Assembly (NCBI GenBank): GCA_911728455.2
Contig: OU452228.1
Coordinates: forward strand, 12,662,104 to 12,726,103
From: Marthasterias glacialis
Taxonomy: Eukaryota; Echinodermata; Asteroidea; Forcipulatida; Asteriidae
Length of the DNA: 64,000 nucleotides
Direction: 5' to 3'
This document shows positions 1-12,400 of the stretch, one piece after another (position 1 is the first letter of the stretch; the number at the start of each line of letters is the position of its first letter). The notes below the pieces were generated by a model. It searched no databases and had not been told where the DNA came from. It was given only the letters and a program-made list of their open reading frames with translations. A program made the position numbers and the translations under genes.

Positions 1-253
1 ATCAGTTGGCTGCATCAATCCTTTCCGAGTCCCTTTAAATGATATTTAAAAGTCTTCGGAAACTATTTTGTAATTTAACATTAGTTTATTTTATTTCACG
101 ATGGGACATGTAAATATTTTTGGCCAGGATTCCACCCTCCATGCTTTTATTAATTAATTACATATTCGTGTGATGTAGACGTGATCTTTAACTGTAAGAA
201 TCAGTTGGCTGCATCAACCCTTTCCGAGTCCCTTTAAATGATATTTAAAAGTC
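1..253. repeat. Direct repeat pair, 54-bp unit about 199 bp apart
   Basis: Positions 1-54 and 200-253 carry the same 54-bp sequence (starting ATCAGTTGGCTGCATCAA) with a single T/C difference. The first copy sits at the window edge, so the array may extend to the left. The spacer (55-199) is AT-rich and holds no reading frame of interest. It could be the end of a longer tandem array or of a repeated element; nothing identifies the family. Confidence 0.85.
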
Positions 254-3200
254 CCCGGGGTCTTAATGCTAAGTTTTCATGATGCGTTGATCCGTATTTA
301 CGTCTGTAAGAAGACAACAAGACTGCCAGAAGTAAAACACCTTATCAACATTGTTCACTCTGTGACTTAAATGCATATCACCTGTAAGGGTCTTTAGCTC
401 GTGGTTTGTATGTGGAATAATTATTCAGCCACGTGTAATCTTGGCTCCAGTCTTTCTAGATGGGATCGTATGAAGCTTTAGGCCGGAATAATAATGACTG
501 TTTCCATCCACTCAGTGCATTAAGGTAGTCTATATCACGCAAAGAGAAATCCTCAGTGGATAGTACCATTATTGTAGCGTGAGTGATCCAGTGAGACTCC
601 ACGGGTGGGAAGTGCAAGAAGTTTTCGTTTCTGTAACCTCCACAGCACGAACACGTGAACCCATGTGATAGGTTATTTGTGTAGTTGTGATATATACATT
701 GATGCATCTCCTGGTATGGGGTTGTGTTGTAACCTCAGGATCATCTTGGCTCCATCATGATTTACGTGCAGGTCTCAAGCTTTAAGGTTAATCCAATTGC
801 TACCTTTTTTAACGCAATACATATCACTTAGAGATGAACGCATGGTTTGAGTACCAGCCTCAAGGCTGATTCCTCCCCTCTTTCGGCCAACACCATATCA
901 GACTAAAACGACTGTACTTCCTAATTTATTATGTCAGGGACTCGTTTATCTGATTCCTATCAAGTGCAGCCTCTTTTACATTGAATTTCGATTTTCATAA
1001 ATCATAATAATAGGCTAGCAATACCATTATTTTAAGTGTTACACACCTTCATCTCCGTTCAAATTGACTTAGTAACCAAACGATGTTGCGTGAAACGCAG
1101 TGTTTGATTTAGGGTGTGCAAAGAAATGGACCCGTTCTAGATACATTCAATGTGGACTGAGCTAACGGAGTCTGCTGCAATACTTCTTTATTCCATCCTG
1201 CCGGGGTGGCAGGAGATTGCACATAACCTCAATCCTTCCAGACAATCTAAATAAACTTGAAGGTTCTTCAGGGAGATGATGTACAGTTATTTTCTCCATT
1301 GTCCTTTCCGGTACTGTTTTTAGAATAATGCTAAATTGCAATCGTCCATTTCCTAGATTAGCATGTAGCAATGACTGATGATGTCTGTCTGCATACGTTG
1401 TGGTGTTTACGAATGATGGGAATATGATTGGAATAGGGACCACAGTTATCTTTCATGTCCTTTTACATTGAATCCTACCGCCACGTGATCCATCAGCTTG
1501 ATGAGTTAAAGGGGAGATTACATTTTCTTGATTGAAATTGAAATTGAAATGACTGTAAAACTTATAATGTTGGCACAGATTGTACAGAATATTACGTCCG
1601 AGGAAAAAAAGACAGCTATTACTTCACTTTAACTTGTGCTATGTACAAAATGTTGGTTATTACTGACTTTGTGAAAACCTAATGGATATGGTTTGGAACT
1701 GGTCTATCAGATTTGGGAAGTGACAGAGTTAAACCGAAAAGCTTTTCCCATTACATGTATTCGGTTGTAAAGGGCCATGCAATCACTCAGCTAATTTCTG
1801 AAAGTGAAACTTAATTCGATAAGATCCTCAAGTTGAATGCCCGCGTGTTTGTTGGACGCATGTAGACCTGCTCGCCTTATAGTCACAATGCATCTAATTT
1901 TGGTGTTTTAAAAGCAGCAACACATGTTAAGTGTATGATGATTGATAGTGATCTATGATATGAAAGGTTCCTTTTACAAACTTAAATAAGTACAATTTCC
2001 CTCTCCCAAAGAAACATAAAATAAAATAACACTTTCTGAAATGACACAATGCGTGAAAAGGTTGTCCCTCAAACCTCAGTTTTTGATTACGATTTGGACA
2101 AATTATACTAAACGCATGCCGTTGAGTCTATACGGTTTAAATGGTATTGACTCTTTCCAAAACCAGTCTTTCATCATGTCCCTGGTTGGCGAGGTATTTT
2201 AAGTAGGCCGTGATATGTTAGTTTTTTGTAATCTGAATTTGCACATTCAATGCAATGTTTTGTTATGATACTTTCTTGGTGTGCTTCTTGGTTTGGAGAG
2301 GGCAAGCATAATCCTCAGAAGGAGTCTGGCCAGCATGACCACTGTTTTACAGTCGTTCAAGAGAGGATTGAATTACTAGAAGAAGAAAAAAACGTTGAAA
2401 CCTTCAGCATTTCTGGCCGGTCGTAGTCAGGACACAAACAGCATAAATACACATCGGTGCTCTACTTTCCATGTGTTGACTTTGTGGAGCAATAAAACAC
2501 GCTTTCAGAATGTTAAGCTATGTTGCCACCGGTGAGGCACCTTCATGCGCCTCAACCGTGCCTCAACCGTGCCTCAACCAAATAGCAAACGAGCAAGCAG
2601 CGGGCACAATACCGGAGGGATTTTATGAGGAAATTGCGTAATGTTCTGAAGGGAGAGAGAACGTGGAAATTGCTGGAAAACGACTTTCCCTATTGCCCAT
2701 TAACCCTTGAGCATGTTCTATAGGCAGTGGGTGTAGTCCTATGAATCGTAAAACACCCGATGCCAAAGAGGGTCTTCACCTATTTAAAACTTTCATTGAG
2801 TCTAAAATACAAGTTGCCGTACCTTAAAGTCCCATGAATTTCATGATAGTACCAAGAGAAAAAATCTTTAGATGCCTAAGCTCAGTTCATTGTACTACAG
2901 GTTTCAGTAGGGCTCGAGCATGAATTTAAAAATTGTAGTACTTAATATTTAATTCGGTGAAAAAAAAATGGATCATCCAATTTATGAATCCACACACATT
3001 TTCAATTTCCAGAGACAGAGACCATGTCACAGGGAATTACTTTTCCGGGTGTAATTACCATTATTGCCCTGAAGCCGAAAAGTACCGGGACACATATTCT
3101 GTTCTTAAACTGTGAATACCTTACTTTGTTTGTTCGGAATAACAGCACCTCCTTTCACCCACAAAAAAAATTGTTTCGTGCTTTCGCCACATCAAGCTAA

Positions 3201-3674
3201 ATTTGTAGTAATACATCTAAAGAAGCTTCACACTATGTTCTGAAATAATTAATCCGTGCTGAAAAGCAAAAACAAGTAATTTTGAGATTTCGTAATAAAT
3301 AAAAAGCGATTCGTGTTCTTGACGCCACAAGGGAAGGTGATACTCCCAATAGATGCAGTGTATTGCTTGCAGACTACTCACTCTATAGCTACTGGATCTA
3401 TCTCCAATGACCTGAGTCAAGATGTGCGATTATTTACTCCGCCAACACGGTTTCATTTGACGCATAAGACGTTCACTACCCAATGACGTGACACGGGCAC
3501 GTTATTGGGTCTAGCTGGTCGAGCGAAGACACAAACGTGGGCAAGGAGATGTTTTTTAAGGAGACGCGCGAATTGAAGATATGAGTTTTTTTGCATAAAT
3601 GTTGTCTTTGAAAACACAACTTTGATCAGCGTTTGCTTGAAACACAATGTCTATTGTAATTAAAACAAAGACCT
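254..3674. other. Non-coding stretch, no gene recognised
   Basis: No reading frame here has a recognisable domain, codon-like composition or splice-bounded structure. The one small repeat seen is three head-to-tail 11-bp units (GCGCCTCAACC, then GTGCCTCAACC twice) at 2547-2579. The rest is AT-rich sequence with short homopolymer runs. Confidence 0.6.
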
Positions 3675-3867
3675 GGGCCCAATTTCATAGAGCTGCTTAA
3701 GCAGAAAATATTGCTTAAACAAATTCTGCTGAGCAGAAATGAGCAGGATACCAGTCACAAATTGTACATGTGACATGGTAGTTTGGCCAGTAAACTTATT
3801 CTGGTAAGCATAATTTTGTTTTGCTTAGCTACTTTTTGTGTTTAAGCAGCTCTATGAAATTGGCCCC
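3675..3867. mobile_element. Short inverted-repeat element (MITE) ending GGGCCCAATTTCATAGAGC
   Basis: The left end (3675-3700) and the reverse complement of the right end (3842-3867) match over about 26 bp with one mismatch; both contain CAATTTCATAGAGCTGCTTA. The 193-bp interior repeats GCTTA/TAAGC motifs (for example AAGCAGAAAA and TCTGCTGAGCAGAAATGAGC) and has no coding capacity. No clear target duplication was found. The end sequence resembles abundant short elements I associate with echinoderm genomes, which is recollection and not a search result. Confidence 0.8.
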
Positions 3868-5099
3868 TGTCCATTTTGGCCAAAAGGCACATTTCACCAT
3901 TACACACTCTTGACAGCAGAGGGTGACTCATCATTCTCGTAAAAGAAAAATACTTTTTCCAAAATTCAGTTTGCAAAATGAAACTGAAACTATGTCGTTT
4001 TCGCAAACAACATTTGCTCTATTTATTTTACTCATTTGGAAACTAATGAGTCCATCCCATTAGCCCTAGAAAACATAACGCAATTTATCACTATTGATTA
4101 GTTTAGTTTGCCGAAAAAATGGGTCAGTCTTTAATTAAAACAGTATAGACAATATGTCACTACTCAACATTTGCGACCCAATTTTGTTGAAATCCACAGC
4201 TGCTGTTTTGGAGCTCTTATCGGATAGTAAGTCATAACCAAAAACCAACCTCTTCAAAAAATTCAGATCGTGAGTATGTATGTCAAAAAGGGTCGCAAAA
4301 TAATGATAAATCACACACTGCTAAAAAGGAGATCTCCTTGTACAAATACCACCACTCTTTAGACGATTTCTGGTGTATTCTTTGTATTTTTGATTTTAGT
4401 GTTTTGATATAAAACTGTTTCCCAAATCAACGAAGAGAGTGATTGGTCAAGCCCATGACATCTCAGTATTGTGAAACGATAATAATAAGCAAATCTGTTT
4501 GGTTGATGTACTCCTTCACTACCCGCACTCAAGCAATGATAAGGCCAATTCGCTTCTGTCAGCATCAAGTGCGTCCGCCCTGGATATTAATCTCTCAAAC
4601 ACCTTTTAAGGATCGATATTAGAAATGAGGACATATTGGAAAAGTTGGCAGCCAGGGGAGAAACCATTCAGAAAAAATAACATAAACAAGAATTGAGCTG
4701 GTTTAGGTTTATAGCAATGCTCTCAGTGTGGATAACTATACTGCATATACGTGCACTACGTATTTTAACTATACTGCATATACGCGTACTACGTATATTA
4801 TTCAGTAAAAAAAACACCGTCTGTGCGTATTTTTTACTAAATACACACATGATTTTTTGGGAGTAATATTGCAATTTGTTGCTGTTTCCAAATCTTTCGT
4901 AATTTATACCGGAATATTATTCGTGTATGTTCGATATGGAAACGCTTTAACATGATTCGATGGTATGATTCCTCAGTATCCAGGAGTGGAAAAATAATAG
5001 AAGAACCAAAAATTAATCTAACATCCGTTCAACTCAGGATTTTTTCAGACCGAGACTTTTTTGTGTGACATAATAATAACATTTACAAGGCTATCTAGC
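3868..5099. other. Non-coding stretch with a two-unit tandem repeat
   Basis: No gene recognised. At 4734-4799 a 33-bp unit (AACTATACTGCATATACG...) occurs twice head to tail with a few differences. The remainder is AT-rich. Confidence 0.6.
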
Positions 5100-5473
5100 T
5101 TAAAGCGAGCCCCAGCTCAACATTGGTAAGAAGGAACAACATAATGTTCACAGATATACATAGGCCCTATACTTTACATGGTATATAAGATAATGAGGGT
5201 AGAAAACTTTCTTTGAAATATTTCTGCCAGAAGTGTCGTCGTTTTTGAATAATAAATACAATAAGATCCTAAATTTATTTTCTCATGTGAGACCAAAACT
5301 CTGCCTAAAAATGCGTACAAAAATGCTGAATGCATTTTTACCGTTTCCTCGCAAATGAAACAACGAAATAAGCCGAACTTTTCACACAGGTTAGTGTTAC
5401 TACAATCATCGTGATTTGTGCAACGAATGGAAGCATTTACAGACATTTTACCAATGTTGAGCTGGGGCTTTAA
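5100..5473 (-). mobile_element. TTAA-flanked inverted-repeat element, copy 1
   Basis: TTAA at 5100-5103 is followed by an inverted repeat whose right copy ends at TTAA 5470-5473. The arms share CCCCAGCTCAACATTGGTAA; the left arm has three extra bases (GAG). The interior, read on the minus strand, aligns along its length with the plus strand of 28809-29177, including an open stretch encoding CEKF..FRCFICE.TVKMH. TTAA duplication is typical of piggyBac-type transposons, so this is probably a non-autonomous member. The 105-residue minus-strand frame inside is part of the repeat and not a demonstrated gene. Confidence 0.8.
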
Positions 5474-8400
5474 AATGTTGTCAGTGTGCAAACCAATATT
5501 GCTGCTTAACTTGTAATCTTAAATGTTCTTCTTTTCTTTTCGTAGAAATGCTCAAACTAACGTTATACGGCTCATGTTTTTGTCATTTGAAATATTTCAT
5601 CAATGAAATGAAAACGTGTTTTTCCAAAAACAGATTTACAATTTTCCCGTCTTTGCAGCGATTTGACATTCAACCTGTACACACACATCCTACAAATATA
5701 TAGAAAAATTGAGTGAATGAGGTATTGTACCCGTAAGCCCGACTGATTATCACATGGTGTGATAGGTTGGTATATTGTTCACACCTCATTCCCGCGTCTC
5801 CGACCGTCTGCGGTAATTTTTAAGTATAGCATATAAAACTGTTACAGATGAGGTAGCGATTATCATCAATCAGGTTTTTTCTAATGAGATTTTTAGAGCA
5901 AAGTTTTTGCTGTTTCATAAAAATTACAATATCCTCCATAAGTTAAACAAACAATAGTAGGTTTTTTTATTGAGAAAAGCTTAGAATGAAAATTTAACAG
6001 TAGTTATTGTTATAGATATTGGCACATGTTCTCGATTTAAAGCTTTTGGAAGAAGTGTTATGTTTTTGTTTAACATTTGTTGAAACATCACTGCTCTACG
6101 ATTTTTTTCGAGCATTCACAGTTGTCTAAACATTTTTTACTTCATAATTTATTCTTATGGTTTCACTGTAGATATTGAGTTTTCTGATTAAAAACCCTGT
6201 CCCGATTGCGTGAATAACTCTCTAAGCTCCAATACATAGGCCTTTCAGTATTTTCTCTAAGTCGTCACATAGAGTGTTCCCTTATTAGTTAAATTGCATC
6301 AATAATAGATCTTTCAACATGTTGACATTTTCCTCATCCCTTGTGTTTAACTCGCCTTATGGTGGGACATTTGTAGGCCTTGATGAACTCTGTGCTTGAC
6401 TGACCTTGTGGGTTTGTAGGAGCAGCGGATGAAGTTGGATAAAGTCGTTGTAATTTTGAGGTTGAAATCTCGCCAAGAATGTGTTGAGTGAACAGTCTGA
6501 AAAATAAGCCACTGTCTCGGGTCGTTGTACTTGGGAATAGTCCACCGTTAAATTAGATCCAGGGACTGGCAAAATAAAAGCGACGAGTTCGATTTAGCGA
6601 TGGCATCTGTAGTTTTGGTTTATATGGTAATTGATAATAAACAAGTTCACCAAGCACATCATAGATAAAGAGCCTGATTTTTTAGGGAAAACAACCGTGA
6701 GCAACACCGTAATCTACAGCCAGATTGGCCGAATGCTTTGTTATCATTAATAATAAGTCTTTATTTCTAATAATAGCGATGGATTTATAATTCACCATTT
6801 GTAAGTGCCTCAAAGCGTTTATGACAAGAACGACGCTAGAACTCCAACAACAAACATGCAAAATGAATTTACTATAATAACCCACTTGCTCTATGATGAT
6901 ACCGGTACAGTACGGTAAGAACACACAAGTAATGAAATCTTTCAATGCATCAATTCCCGAACGTCAAATAAGCACGGTGAATCATGATTCAATAATTGTC
7001 GTATTTCATCACACCACATGAATGTGTTGATGTGGTTTTTCTTTTTCATTATAGGCATCTTGTCTGTAGAGATAGGCAGTATTATAGAATGTAATGGTGA
7101 ATGCAGTTTGGGCCTAATTTGACCACAGTACTTGTTTACTGACAAAAGTGGGCACTTTTGCAGCGTCCCTCAGCGAGGAAGAAATTAAAGCAGTTCGGCT
7201 TGGTTTTCAGTGGATTGTTGGTTTGACAGATCAGCGCATTCCCTGGACACAAAGCACCTGCAGAAGCTGTCCAATCGGACATGATACCCAGGTGGACCCT
7301 TAACCCTTTCCCTTTCGCATACAAGATTGACAGACTGGCCCGTGCGTCTTAATTGCTGAGGCAATTCACTCTCAAACTGAAAGCACGAGGAGGAGAGTCA
7401 GACAAGGTGAAAAGGATACATCTACTTTACCTCCATGAATTGAACGAAACGAGAACGATCTTGACCCGTGGGTCGACAATTAAGCTATATATGCCACAGA
7501 TTGAGTGACTCTAATTTCATTTATTTTGATCCATCAACAATAAGAGAACACATGCTATTCACGTCGGTAATAGGCATTTTCTCACTAAGATTTCAATGAC
7601 AAACACGCTCGCGGACCATAAGTACGACTTATCTGACCTGGTTTTCTGATCTGCATGTAGTAATAGTAAAAACATTACAACAGCACATTCTGACAGTTCA
7701 AGAGACCAGCTGGATGTTGTAATGGTTACTTAGTTGTTAGTGGTAGGTTGTGCTGTCGTACAGCTTTAATGTAACTCTGTCGACGCCTCTTTTCGGCATA
7801 AAGAATAAACTGAAACTTCACAAGTTGCTTTTTTCGAACTTCATTATTGACTAAAGTGTACTGTACTGGCGTTTACCTTAACATGGTGTGTCAAGCGCAA
7901 AGGCCACCGTATAATGATAATATAGCTAACTTGTCACATAGATATTTAACATTGTTCTACGCATAGATATCCCCAAACGAACAACGCGAATGAATTTTTG
8001 ACGAAGTGATTGTAGATACGACTCACGTTACTTGTCAAGGACGTTACTGTACCCAGGTAGTCTGGCAACCAAACTATAAGCTGCGACAAGCGGAAGACCA
8101 ATATTTAGTTACGAAATGCTATAACCATTCAAATACTAGGTTGGCTCCTTAACTGCAAGAGTGATACAGTCTTTTGTCTGGTCTGTTAGAGTATTGAGTT
8201 TAAGAAAAATTAAACCAGTCGAAAGTACATGTTATTTAGGAAAAGTAACAAATAGGACAGTAATAGTTTTCATGTTGGATAGTATGAATTGTAGCGCAGG
8301 ATGCCTTGATAATGTTGTTAGGGGTTTTATGGAAATATGATCTTAATGTTGCAATTAAACTTCCACTGATCATAATGGACAATTTCTTACAAGCTGGGAT

Positions 8401-9122
8401 CACAGGATGACCTTATCGAGTTTTGTTTATTTTATAATTTCTTTTTAGGTGAACCTGCGGCGCCCACAGCACCTATTTTTTTATCATTATTCCACCTTCT
8501 TTTTAAACTCAAGTTATCTGAAGATGCTCTTTAATGTCATGTAAAAGATATCGTGTCCAAAACAATATGGGTTAATCGTACATTTATGCAAACTATTTAG
8601 GCCTAATCTCAGAATTGTGTTTATACTCTGGTAAGCTAAATAAGGGCCATTTCTGAGCCATGAGCGTTCTCAAAATGAATCTCTTCCGAACTCAAGTTCC
8701 CTTGTCTACAGGAGGAATTTTACCTCTTCAAATGTCCTCACAAAAAGTACTTTTCAAATCGTCTTTGATACAACAGAAACCCAATTCAGCACAAGGGGAA
8801 GATTACCCATGCATCTTCTACTCAAGTTTGATTTTCCATATGGACTTGACAATTCTCAAGTGTAGGTTATATATCAGCTGGCCATTTTCCAAATTGGCCT
8901 GACCACTCGGCCAAACTCTTACATTCTGAATGACCTGAACTACGCCTTCTGCAGTCAAAACACTCCAGTCTAAACCCCGAGTTCACTACTCTTGCTACAA
9001 AACACGTGTTTGTAGTATCTTTGTTTTTACTTGGTCACTCTGAATATTATTTTACTAAAATTAGTCATATCTTTTATTTATACAATGCAGTGTTGTAATT
9101 GGGCCTTCACCAGTACAAACAT
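5474..9122. other. Non-coding stretch, no gene recognised
   Basis: Scattered short open frames only, none with a recognisable domain or a start in good context followed by coding-like composition. No repeat structure stood out. Confidence 0.55.
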
Positions 9123-9418
9123 GCGTGTCTTGGCCGAGTGGTTTAGTGCATCGGACTCAAGTTCTTTTGGCTAAGTCATCAGGATGTGGGTTCGAATCCC
9201 GGTCATGACACTTGTGTCCTTTAGCAAGACACTTAACTATAATTACTTCAAATAGGGGATTCATTTACCCCTCCCTGTTCTTAGTCGGCTGTGAAGAGAC
9301 TTGCGTTTATCTCTCTGTCTTGTTTCTGCGCATTGGGGCAGGTTTCTATCCATTCAAAAGTAGCCCACACTTCGAGTGGCCTTTGGGCCTTGTGATGGGC
9401 GAATTGCATTAAAAAATT
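9123..9418 (+). mobile_element. SINE with tRNA-derived head, copy 1
   Basis: The first 80 bases read like a degenerate Leu/Ser-type tRNA: an A-box-like TGGCCGAGTGG at 9131-9141 and a canonical B box GGTTCGAATCC at 9189-9199. These are the internal RNA polymerase III promoter elements. The body follows with CACTTGTGTCCTTTAGCAAG and an unrelated-looking tail ending near ATTAAAAAATTCC. It is a retroposed SINE and not a functional tRNA gene, because the acceptor stem cannot pair and the sequence continues for another 200 bases. The 3' limit is approximate. Confidence 0.8.
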
Positions 9419-12400
9419 CCTTCACAAGGTTTGTAGTGTGATAGTTTCAAGTGCCATTCACTCAGCGATCGAATGGATTTTCTTACGAGTCATGTTTTTG
9501 AGCAAATAAATTAGGTCAGCTTGTGGCCATAAGCGAGTACTATTATATATCAGTATCTGCGCTGATCAAATTCTTTCGATAATTTGGTCGTGCTTCAGCT
9601 GGATTTCCCTTCAAACGTAAACACTTGGTTTCTGGAGGTAGCCATATTACTCTACGGACAAACCAATATCACTAAAACCGTATCTGTTATGTTGGAAAAT
9701 TTGCATAGTTAAGTTTTATTTGTACTCATTTTAACATTTAATGTTTCGTTTTACCGCACTGGACACGTACTAAGTTAAATAATTTTGTTCTTGAGAGACT
9801 ATACTCTTCACTAACGTGAGGACACAGTTACATTCTGTATGAAGGTTTTTTGTAATCACATGGACGTCAACACCAGATGGTGTAATTCCAATTCATAAAT
9901 CCTGGTTGGGTTGAATCCACCAAGTATTATGAACAAGGAGACAAATAATTAATAATTTACACATTGTCCCACGGCCTTGTTTTGACTACGTCTCCCGAAA
10001 GCAACAAATCTGTAACCACGTACGTCAAACAACACAAGGGGGACGTGACTAGATTTAGCCAATGGCAGTTTTTGAAAGACAGTACACACTTCTATCTGAT
10101 AAACAATGTATAATGTCTGAATTATATATGATTTAAAGCACCATCGGTTTCCTTCGTTGCAGTTGTGAAGTAATAAACAAGAAAGGTTGAATAATTGAAC
10201 TAGCAGTTCGTTGGCATCGGATCAACACACCCAACCCAGATTGGATGAACTAGCCGGTACGATCCATTTGCCGTCTGATACACTCCTTTTCATGATTAAT
10301 ACCAAATCTAGAAATGCTATGGAGATATGTGTTGCTACGTTCATTGGTCTATTGATGTTAGACGTAGTGTCTAGTTGTGATGAGACAGTCAAAGTTTGTG
10401 TTGATTAACTTGAATAAGTAGAGTTGGCACTTTGCAAATTTCCATTTATACGATTTTTAGGAAGAGTTCACCCTTCTAAATTGACCAAAAAATACACAGC
10501 TCTTTCGTCTGATCATTTTGGCACATTTTTTTCTTCAACTTCTTGTACTATGGTACTATACAGAAGAAGTAACACTCTCCACCTGTCAGCCTGGTTTATG
10601 AAAGTATTCAATACCTATACTATAGTTGTCTATTACACGATCTGCAGTGTCAGTAAAATATTTAAAGGCAAAGTACGGGAGTGGTACTTGTCGTTTTTTT
10701 TATTAGTTTCAGTTTGAAAAGTTCACTGATTATGTATTTAATACACAATAAAATACTGTCAAGTCCGAGGAAAAGGCTTTAGAAGACCCAGACAATTACA
10801 ATAAAACGACGGGACTGACAATAATGTATACCTTCCCTTTATATAGACAGGTGCACTTTTTCTTCTTAGTACAGAGAGGCCGTCACTGTTGACATACAAT
10901 ATCTAGCGATACTCTTTCGTAGTCAATAAATCTTTCCTATGATATATTTGTCACTTATTGCATCTTTGACATAATTAATCAAACCAAGGTAATTAAAAGT
11001 CTTCGTTTTGACTGACACGCCTTGTAAAGAATACACAGCGTGCCGCTGTGCTAATATTTGATACCGTCTTCGGTTGGCATCGAACTGACAGTCTCGGCGT
11101 GGCCGATGTGTGGCCGATATTTACTCGCTGGTTGTTACGATGAGCGAGTTGTTTACTTCCTCTCACTGTCTCAAAACTTTTGTCAATTTACAGTTTGGAA
11201 ATTAACGGCGTTTTTCTGTCTGTGTTGGGTGACTGAAATTGGGGACTTGACTCGCCTAAACGCCTATCTGTGAGCTCATGGAAGGTCTTTGGTCTCCACA
11301 GCTTTTATATCTCTCTGAATCGTCTGCATAGTGGTGGCAATCTTTTTAAGAATCATTTTGGCCGTAGAAATGGTTTAAAAGATGGATGAGTTGCCCAAAG
11401 TGGCGTACATGTAGCACATCGAGTTATTAAGTCAAGGAGATAGTTGTTATCCGCATGAAAAAAAATCAAAGAGGACAACACGAAGAAGAGAAAGTGGTCA
11501 CAGTCACTGACTACAATTTAGCAGGCTTCCAATTAGACACATACTGGTGTAGAGTTGCATCGGCCTTCGACCATTATTTCCCTAAGCTACAGAAAGCAAT
11601 CTACCTGTCTAGCTCACGCTTTCCACATATTGGTGGATTTTCAATAAACTCAATTGCTCCTGTGTGAGATAACCAACAGATATGTATCAGCCATTAATTG
11701 CTTGAGGGATGTTTTAGAGACAGGATACACGACCACCTAAGCCATCTTCTGGTATCAGTTGTCAGACCCACTGTCGACAAAACGAGTCGCAATCTCCAGG
11801 CACTGATTTGCAATTGGTTCTAAGTAGCGCCCTCTCGCCTAAAGAAAACAAGTTCTGGGAAAAATGATTTTTCATACGTCAATCAGCTCCATTCAATTCA
11901 GTTCCATTCGATAAAAATTGTAATCTAACTCCCAAGTACTACAAAGTTCCGACTTCTTGCCATGTGCCAGAGAGTTTTTAAGTCGGTGGAACTTATTGGC
12001 ACCAGAGTATGCCGTTTCGCATTTAAAGCTTGCGAAACAAATATGAGTAAACGAACACTATGAAACTTGACTTCACCATCAATTGAATCGATTTACGCTG
12101 AGTGATACAGGTTGTATTATAGTGCCTGTGGCTAGACTATCCGTGGTGCTTGGTATAAAGCCGTGTCGTCAAATTCAAAGATAATAAGCAAGACTGTACG
12201 AAACCCAACTCTAAAAACTATACACTGTTTAGATGATATAAAAAATGGTAATAATATTTTTTTTTGAATGATTTGAAAGGTCGAGTAGCCTTTCAAAGGC
12301 GCTATGAATGTATTGGTCAATGAACCGAAGCTATTCATAAAATTGCATAGTCATACGTAAAAGTTGTTTCTTACTTTTTAAACAAAAGAAATCTAGGCAG

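Noticed and set aside
5174-5491. 105-residue Cys-containing minus-strand frame as a gene
   Set aside because: It lies within a TTAA-flanked repeat that has a second copy at 28.8 kb; treated as part of the transposon.
9123-9205. A functional tRNA gene
   Set aside because: A and B boxes are present but no cloverleaf with a paired acceptor stem forms; it is the head of a SINE.
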